64,000 nt of DNA from Pseudoips prasinana. Lineage: Eukaryota; Arthropoda; Insecta; Lepidoptera; Nolidae. Below the pieces are notes generated by a model. It searched no databases. It was not told the DNA's origin and was given only the letters and a program-made list of their open reading frames with translations. This document shows, piece after piece, positions 57,210 to 64,000 of this stretch (the stretch's first letter is position 1; each line of letters starts with the position of its first letter). Location of the stretch: the NCBI GenBank assembly GCA_951640165.1, contig OX621240.1:3546713-3610712 (forward strand), given 5' to 3'. Made by a program: the position numbers and the translations under genes.

Positions 57210-58704
57210 TCTATTATATGTTTGTAAAGTACCCCGCGACACAGGGATTAGATTGCCAAGTGTGGGCGATGTCTTTTTAAAACAAAAAAAAATAAAAGAA
57301 TTTTAGATGTGCTCGGTTAATAGGCAGTAATATAACAATTATGAACTCAAAGCTACGTGTGATAATTGTAGAACTGACTCGGGCGAAGGGACTCTACCTA
57401 CGGAATAGCAATTCTATTTATTTTCATTTTGAGAGAATTATATTTCGAATTATGTTTTTATATTTCTAGCATTACTAACCCACTATAAAATTACTATAAA
57501 ATTTGACTCCTAATTTGAAATACATGTTAAATTAGGAACCAAATGTGGGACGTTAAATTGTTCCAATCGCGTTATATTTCGTATAATTTATGACCGTAAA
57601 AACATTATACTTTACCATGTCAGCCAAATTACGTCCACTGGGCAAAATCCTCCGCAAAGTTCACAGAAAAACGCTGCTGTCCGTTCTCTGCTAGGTTTTC
57701 CTTCGGGACGATTTCTAGGCCCCCCACGGGATGAGATGGGGTGATGAATTCGAATTCGTAATAATTATACTTACTTTATCGATTTTACGTAAATGGTCGA
57801 AACTCCAGCTCAAGAAATACTGTTGCCATTACCATTACTGTTTCATTGATAAAATTATAACTCGTCAATACATAACACAACATAAAAGTCGTTTGACAAA
57901 CGGAAAATGGAAAGTGCATTAAACTCTTTTATTTTAGCCAATACTCCAACAATTATTCCTAACAGGTACATTTTCGTCCAATAGACCAAAAGATATCCCC
58001 ATATTTAACAGAAATTATGGTCACTCTACTCGAACATTATAAGAGATATGATCATTTTTGAGATTACACGCGTAGAAAATTGTCCTGAGGGTAAAACGCT
58101 ATGTCAATCTGATTAGGTTAATATTACGAATAAATGGATGTTAACACCGAAATCTTAACAATTATAGATAATGAGATATCAGCGTTCAAAGTAACGTTAC
58201 GATTGCGCGGCCACGAAACTTTTGTTTTGCCTTGATTTCGTCAGTTTAAATAAACTTTGGTGGCATTAAATGCTTTCAGTACTTTGGACATATTAAAACC
58301 TTTCTTCTAGTAACAGTTTTAATGCATGATATCTTAAGTTTTGAGGAAATAATCGAGATTAAAGAAACATCAAGTGCACGATTGCGCGGCCATAACTTCC
58401 AAGGTGAATATTTCGTGAAATATTGATCTTAGTCTTATAATTATTTTTTTGACAATTGTTGACAAATGAAATGTTCAATTAACAAAAAGATTTAGATCAC
58501 TATCCCAATTAGTTACTGAGATCTCCATGGCCGCGCAATCGTGCACGTTACGTTCGCGCGGCCAACTTAAAACCCCTATAACTTCTTTATTTCTGCTTTG
58601 ACAAAGTTTTGGTTTGTTCCTTTCGATTTTGACTAATTTTGACAAAAAATATAGCGATTTATTTTTCTGTTTGGATAACGTGGCGGAGCAATCGTGACGC
58701 ACAC
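57210..58704 (-). repeat. Inverted arm, copy 5
   Basis: Mirror of copy 1, ending at the outer right terminus. Inner end 'gtttgtaaagtaccccgcga'. Followed by the TAGAACGCT duplication and the satellite. Confidence 0.85.
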
Positions 58705-58859
58705 TAGAACGCTTGGTATGGAATACATACATACATGAACTCAGTATTACAGGCTACCAGTCCCTCTAAAAATGTTTGTAAGGAACAGAGACACACTCAG
58801 TATTTGAGGCTTTCAGTCCTTCTAAATACGTTTGTAAGGAACATATACATACTTTGTAT
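58705..58859. repeat. ~172-bp satellite, right part
   Basis: Continues the 39960-40477 array ('atgaactcagtattacaggc' at 58736), then is cut by an LTR at 58860. Confidence 0.82.
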
Positions 58860-58993
58860 TGTAAGGTTGGGCGATGATATATCAATGAAACGCTCTGACT
58901 GCTGGATAATAACTCACTCTTTATTAATAAGTAAACATGCTTTATATTAATAGGAAAGGGAGATACATACTTATGTCTAACTTACATACTACA
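58860..58993 (-). repeat. Putative 3' LTR (134 bp)
   Basis: On minus it starts TGTAGTATGTAAG after a purine stretch (GTTGGAGG) and ends CAACCTTACA, giving TGTA…TACA ends. 58994-59285 between it and pol is AT-rich 3' untranslated sequence. The boundaries are unconfirmed without the partner LTR. Confidence 0.6.
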
Positions 58994-59285
58994 CCTCCAA
59001 CGAAAGGAAAAAAAAATAAAATAATATGACAGTATTATTTTATTTACTTACAACTAACATAGTAAATAAATCGCAGTATTATGCACTACAATTGCATGGG
59101 TTTTATTAACATCTGAATACATAGTTCTAAATGTTTGTTTTATTTAGATAACATTACAATTTACGTAAGCAAACATATCAATGTTTTGTATAGTTATATT
59201 GAGTAAAAGTTAAGTTGAATACAACAATTAATATAAGGTGTAAAATAGTAAAAATATGTAAAATGTGTATATAATAAAAATATAA

Positions 59286-62200
59286 TCATGAATAATATAG
59301 CTTAGTCCTATTCTTATGTACTAAATCGGTTTTACCATTATCTTTTAATATTTCAACATTTGGTGCAACATCTTTGATTACCAAGTATGGTCCATTGTAA
59401 ACACTTTGAAGTTTAGTACCAGTCTCATTTCGTACAAGTATCAAGTCGTTCTCCTTATAGGTAATGGGATTACAGGTAGAATCATGTTTCTCTTTTCTTA
59501 GTATTTTACCTTGTATTAAATTTTGGTACGCTTCTTTTTGTGATGTTTGGAGTCTGTACTTCAATTCTAAGGGATAATTGTCATAGTTATAAAGTGGCTC
59601 TACTGCATTTTTATTCAAATTGGATGGTATATTACAACGTTTCCCGAATACTAACTCATACGGCGTAAATTTGGTAGCAGTATGAACAGACGTATTGTAG
59701 GCGAAGCACCAGTAGGGTAACCATGTACTCCATGAATTCGAATGGTTATCGGTTTGTATTCTTAAAAAATTACCTAAATTTTTATGAGTATTCTCTAAAG
59801 AGCCTATAGTTTGGTGATGGTATGCAGTAGAGTTAAGAGTAGTTATATTTAATAATTTACAAGTTTCCTGGAAAATTGATGATAAAAATTCAGAACCCCT
59901 ATCAGTCGCGACTCTATCTGGTATCCCAAAACGGAGTATAAAATTATTAACAAAGTTTTTCGCTATCTCATTTGAACTTTTAGAAAACATAGGATATGCC
60001 TCTACGTATTTACTTAATTCGCATTGGATAGTCAGTATATACGAATAGTTGTAGTCATCCTTATCTAATGGACCTACTACGTCAAGGAAAATTTTTTCCA
60101 TTGAAGAATTCGCAGTAGTTGTTATTACCATAGGTTCTTTAATATAATGAGAATTATGTTTCTGCTTTTGGCACTTCTCACATTTCTTAATAAATTCCTT
60201 AACATCGCGTTCAAGACCTGGCCAAAAGCAATATTTCTTGATATTTTTATACATTCGTCTTATACCAGCGTGGCCACTAGTTGGTAGAAGATGAAAATCA
60301 TTTAATATTACTTTTTGGTCGTCTTTGTTGTCAATTATTTCAACATTGTTTAATATACACAATCGCGGTCCGGACCAATTAGTGTAATTCTTAATTTCTT
60401 TAATTATTTTTTCTATAAATTCGTCATACATTTTACATCTTATGAAAATTAATTCAAGTACATTTATTTTCTCGCAAAAATATCTCAGTTCCCTCACAAA
60501 AGCGGCTGGCGTCAGTTGTGATTGGGATACTGGATTTATAAACAAAGTCATTCTAGATGACGAATAACAAAACACTTTATTCTCTAATTCAATTTCATTA
60601 GACTTACGTAAGCTTTTTAGTTTATATGTACCAATAAATTTTAGTTCTACAGAATTTCTCGGTTTACTATGAATTTCTACAACTTTTGGTTGCGCAGGCC
60701 AATCGTCAGTAGGAACCATAGCACTCGGAGAATCCTGAAGGTCTAATTGTTTTTTACGTTGTGCACGTGTCATAACAGAGATAATGCTTTCATGCATAGT
60801 TTTTAAGTCTGTCGATGTAATAGGTAGGGGTGACATTGAGTCAGCTATAATATTATCTGATCCTTTTATGTACTTTATGATGAAATCATATTCTTCAAGT
60901 AAAAGTCTAAATTTCATGAGACGACTAGAGGGATCTCGCATTGTAAATAAATAAATAAGTGGTTTATGATCGGTTTGAATAATAAAAGTCCTACCATATA
61001 AATAAGGGCGAAAATGCTTCACAGCCCAAACTATTGCTAACAGCTCTTTTTCCACTGTGGGGTAGTTAAGTTCAGCTTTATTGAGGTTTCTGCTTGCAAA
61101 CGCTATAGGTTTATTATTTTCGTTACATAAGACGGCGCCCAATGAATGTTGCGAAGCATCCGTTTGTAATATAAACTTATGGTCTGTCGAAAAATCCGGA
61201 TATTGAAGTATGGGAGGTGAAGATATAATAGATTTTAACTTTAAAAATGCATTCTGACATTTTTCGTCCCATATAAATGGCGTATTTTTCTTAGTTAAGC
61301 GCGTAAGTGGATACGCTATAAACGCAAAATTTTTGATAAATTTCCTATAATAGTTCGCAAACGCTACAAATCTTATCAATTCTTCTACATTGTTTGGAAC
61401 TGGCTAATTGTTCAACGCTTGAATTTTTTGAGGGTCAGGTAGAACACCTTCACCGGATATGATATGTCCTAAATATAAAATGTCTTTTTTAAGGAAATTA
61501 CATTTAAGGGGATTTAATTTTAAATTGACCTGACGTAATCGAGTAAAAACATCAATGAGATTTTTAGCGTGTCCTTCTAAGGACTTTCCAAAAACGACAA
61601 GGTCATCTAAATAAACTAGGCATTTCTCGAAAGTTAACCCTGACATGGCAACAGTCATCATTTTTGAAAATGCATTAGGGCTTGTTTTCAACCCCATAGG
61701 CATTCTTGTCATCTGATATTGGCCTGAAACGGAAGCAGTACAATTATTGTCTGTGTTACTGTTATTTGCAATTTTATATTGACCCGAACAAAATGCTGTA
61801 TATTTTCGACTTTCGGGGTCAAGGTCACATTGGTAGTACCCGCTAGAAAGGTCAAGCGTAGAAAAGTATATAGCTCCTGAAAGAGAATCCAAAATTTCGG
61901 TTATATTAGGGAGGGGAAATTTATCGTCTTGGATGTTATTGTTTAATTTTCTGTAGTCAATTACCAATCGCCACTTCCTATTGCCTAAACTATCTATTTT
62001 TTTCGGAACCAGTAACAATGGGCTAGACCATTCAGACTGGCATGGCTCAATTATGCCTTCTCGTAACATATCACTAATCTGATCATTTACTTCACGTTTT
62101 TGGGAATATGGAATTCTATAGGGTTTACTAAATACAGGCTGAGTATTAGGTTTTAAATTAATTTGGTGTTTATAAATGTTTGTTGTGGTTAACTGGTCTC

Positions 62201-62585
62201 CTGGTAATAAAAATACATCTGAAAATTTTGCACATATGTTTTCAATAGTTACTTGCTCTTCAGCATTCAAATGTTTTAAATTTAATAAGCTAAATAATTT
62301 TTTTACACGATTCGAATTGACAATTTTACATTGATTAAAACTACACACATTATATTCGCTAACATTCTGTATGGTCGGTTGAATATTGTCAAGGGAAACC
62401 TCCTTGTCGCTTGTATTTAAAACCAAAATAGGTATCAAGCCATTTGTAGGCTTTACTAACGTACTAGCCAGAAATACTTCCTCCTGTAATTCCGAGGAAC
62501 AAACTAGACATTCTTCTGTAAACGTAGTTTGTATATAATGTATCGATTCTGATCTTGGCGGTAAAATAAAACAATGGGAACTCGA
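59286..62585 (-). pseudogene. pol: Gypsy-type pol (RT, RNase H, integrase), broken
   Basis: One frame broken by a TAG at 61404-61406 in the RT connection region, at a place where relatives usually have Trp. Upstream part: RT fingers WRLVIDYRKLN, MPMGLKTSPNAF and KCLVYLDDLVV (61602-61613). Downstream: RNase H (FILQTDAS, QTDHKPL), integrase HHCC (SGHAGIRRMYKN…CEKCQ) and DDE positions in LDVVGP, ATDRGSEF and SLENTH, then a GPY/F-like NGPYLVIKD. A roughly 20-residue insert in the RT (about 61725-61790) repeats SGQY. The intended frame begins near 62585 after a frameshift. RNase H and integrase look intact. Confidence 0.88.
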
Positions 62586-62910
62586 TTAAAGGTAAAATAA
62601 TGTTATTATTTAGTGTCAAAGTAGAACAATTAAGATTTAAAATAGCATTAAATTTGGAAAGAAAATCTTGTCCTAAAATAGCATGTGCCTTACATGGCAA
62701 GGAATTAAAAACATAAAACTTATGTTCGAATGAATGACCTGGCGGATCATAACAGTTACTAAGTGTTAAATAAACGTATCCGATTGCTTCTATTGAACCG
62801 CCTATTCCGTTTATTGTAATGGTCTCTGTATGGAGTGGAATGTTTAATCCAACAACATGTTTATATTTAATAGCACAGATGGTTGCGCCGGTGTCTATTA
62901 GAAATGAATA
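62464..62910 (-). pseudogene. Retropepsin remnant, frameshifted twice
   Basis: FLIDTGATICA (DTG codons 62887-62895) opens the protease. The frame shifts near 62730, continues with AHAILGQDFLSKFNAIL, then shifts again near 62585 into the RT frame. Both active-site motif and C-terminal flap-side block are recognisable, but the product would be truncated. Confidence 0.72.
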
Positions 62911-62973
62911 CTTTAATATTTATCTACATATAAATCAATGCAACAAGTACTATCGTTTGCACAAATGAAATCA

Positions 62974-64000
62974 TTATTCACGAAAATATTTGCTTTGTTC
63001 CACAGGCGAATTGTCATTAGTGGGTTCATCGTTCAATACACGAATATTTGGATATTGACGTGTCCCTCGATGACCCCTATAATTATTATTGTACCTATTA
63101 TTATAGTTCGAGTACTTACCTCGGTACGATGTTGACGGACCTCGTACTTGATTCTCGAAGGCACGACCACGGCCTCGGTAGAACGTAGCACCACGGTGCA
63201 TGGTTGGTCTGCTAAAGTTATTATATGTAGAAGCACCTCGAAACTGGCGAGTAGTCCCAGCATTAAATTTACCTCTGTAATACGTAGGTTTATGATAGTT
63301 GTTACGCTTTTTATTATACGTTAAAATATCTCCAGACTGAGACGGCAACGCAATTTCCTCATCTACCGCTGCCTGTACCGCGTCCTTCAATGAGTCAAAA
63401 TTTCGTGCAGCTATTATAGTGCTAAGACGCCTATTGCGCAACCCGTCGGCAAAACGTTTGATCGCTTGCTTTTCATTTAAGGGCTGTAAAATTTTTAAAT
63501 TCTGCGTATTACCGTCGGCTTGCGCGATAGTCAGATCCATGAATATTTCGGTCAATTCTTTGCCGTAATCATCAATTGATTTTCCATCTTGCCGAACAGA
63601 TTGTAGTTTATTTTGTAAAGCTACGGAACTCTTTTTAGGTAAAAGAATCGTACGCATATCAGCTAATAATGCATCTACGGTTGTATGCCTAGTATTAAGT
63701 TTCAACTTCGCGGATTGAGAAAGACGACTCTTTAAAACAAAGTTTATCAAATTTAATTTACATTGTTGACCATTCAAAATAGAACTATAATAGTCAATTC
63801 CGTCAATTAATTGTCTCGTTGATGATTCATCGTTCATGACTGGTAACAAACTTAAAGCTGTTTTTAAATTAAATTCCATTTTGGAGTCCTTTCCGTTATT
63901 TGTTGTCATACCAAATGTTTCGCTACTAGACTTATCAGATACACGTACATGTGATTTATGACAAAATTCCTTAATCTCTAAATATAATTCTTTAATCCTA
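62974..64000 (-). CDS. gag: Gag of the minus-strand LTR element, 5' partial
   Basis: The frame is open to the window edge; an internal ATG is at 63909, but 30 further codons upstream are open (…IKELYLEIKEFCHKSHVRV…), so the true start is outside. It has a helical capsid-like region (LLPVMNDES…, QLIDGIDYYSSIL, FADGLRNRRLSTII). The C-terminal third is rich in Arg, Gly, Tyr and Asn (YRGRGRAFE, RGKYSNYNN), in place of the usual Cys-His zinc knuckle. The gag stop at 62974-62976 is followed by a gap to protease with a stop in its frame. Confidence 0.8.
   Translation of the reverse strand, partial: RIKELYLEIKEFCHKSHVRVSDKSSSETFGMTTNNGKDSKMEFNLKTALSLLPVMNDESSTRQLIDGIDYYSSILNGQQCKLNLINFVLKSRLSQSAKLKLNTRHTTVDALLADMRTILLPKKSSVALQNKLQSVRQDGKSIDDYGKELTEIFMDLTIAQADGNTQNLKILQPLNEKQAIKRFADGLRNRRLSTIIAARNFDSLKDAVQAAVDEEIALPSQSGDILTYNKKRNNYHKPTYYRGKFNAGTTRQFRGASTYNNFSRPTMHRGATFYRGRGRAFENQVRGPSTSYRGKYSNYNNRYNNNYRGHRGTRQYPNIRVLNDEPTNDNSPVEQSKYFRE

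Larger units (their letters stand above)
40478..58704. mobile_element. 18.2-kb composite with long TIRs, 9-bp TSD
   Basis: The outer ends are inverted repeats about 1.5 kb long: left GTGGGCGTCACGATTGCTCC, right complement of GTGTGCGTCACGATTGCTCC. Both are flanked by TAGAACGCT (40469-40477 and 58705-58713), and the satellite reads through when the insert is removed. Long TIRs with a 9-base duplication are typical of Mutator-like elements; no transposase was found. Inside are additional arm copies, Helitrons and nested LTR elements. Confidence 0.7.
58860..64000 (-). mobile_element. Gypsy-like LTR element, minus, cut by window edge
   Basis: Putative 3' LTR at 58860-58993, pol and protease remnants, and gag open to the window end. 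Inserted in the satellite. The 5' LTR lies beyond 64000, so length and target duplication cannot be checked. Confidence 0.82.

Overview
The window reads as nuclear DNA of a moth or butterfly (Lepidoptera). It is AT-rich and dominated by transposons. It has an intronless GH32 beta-fructofuranosidase of the kind Lepidoptera acquired from bacteria, Lep1-type Helitron ends (TC...CTAG inserted between A and T), tRNA- and 5S-rRNA-derived SINEs, and decayed R1/jockey/RTE-like LINEs. I see only two host protein genes. Both are on the minus strand and are single open frames of 488 codons: the GH32 sucrase (1216..2682) and an acid lipase (27661..29127). Each has a secretion signal and a plausible TATA + initiator promoter. 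Nothing suggests the two act in one pathway beyond both being secreted, probably digestive, hydrolases.

Layout. 1-5.8 kb: the sucrase gene, a MITE, a perfect 111-bp-arm palindrome and an inverted pair of SINEs. 6.7-9.2 kb: a two-tier satellite (105-bp and 137-bp monomers of one family). 9.3-16.8 kb: SINE, LINE and MITE copies ending in a multi-level nest in which a SINE holds a MITE, which holds a second SINE and a LINE, and the second SINE holds another LINE carrying a Helitron with its own tandem array. 16.8-27.6 kb: gene-free AT-rich DNA with SINEs, a 54-bp minisatellite, a long foldback element and LINE debris. 27.7-29.2 kb: the lipase gene. 29.2-33.6 kb: mostly unannotatable, with a split 5S-derived SINE.

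33.7-38.0 kb: a 4.36-kb DNA transposon with perfect 36-bp terminal inverted repeats. Its termini match an internal 43-bp tandem repeat, and its interior is filled with dead LINE sequence. 38.6-39.2 kb: a SINE split by a Helitron.

40.5-58.7 kb: an 18.2-kb structure bounded by roughly 1.5-kb inverted arms and a 9-bp target duplication, inserted in a roughly 172-bp satellite. It contains extra inverted copies of the arms, several Helitrons, and a 9.58-kb degenerate minus-strand Ty3/gypsy element (353-bp LTRs, TATT duplication). Nested in that is a young plus-strand Ty3/gypsy element (384-bp LTRs differing at one base, CTAA duplication, intact gag and pol, tRNA-Trp primer site). 58.86-64.0 kb: another gypsy-like LTR element on the minus strand, with a nonsense codon and frameshifts in pol and a gag frame running off the window edge.

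All calls come from reading the sequence. Family-level names rest on recognised motifs; no database comparison was possible.
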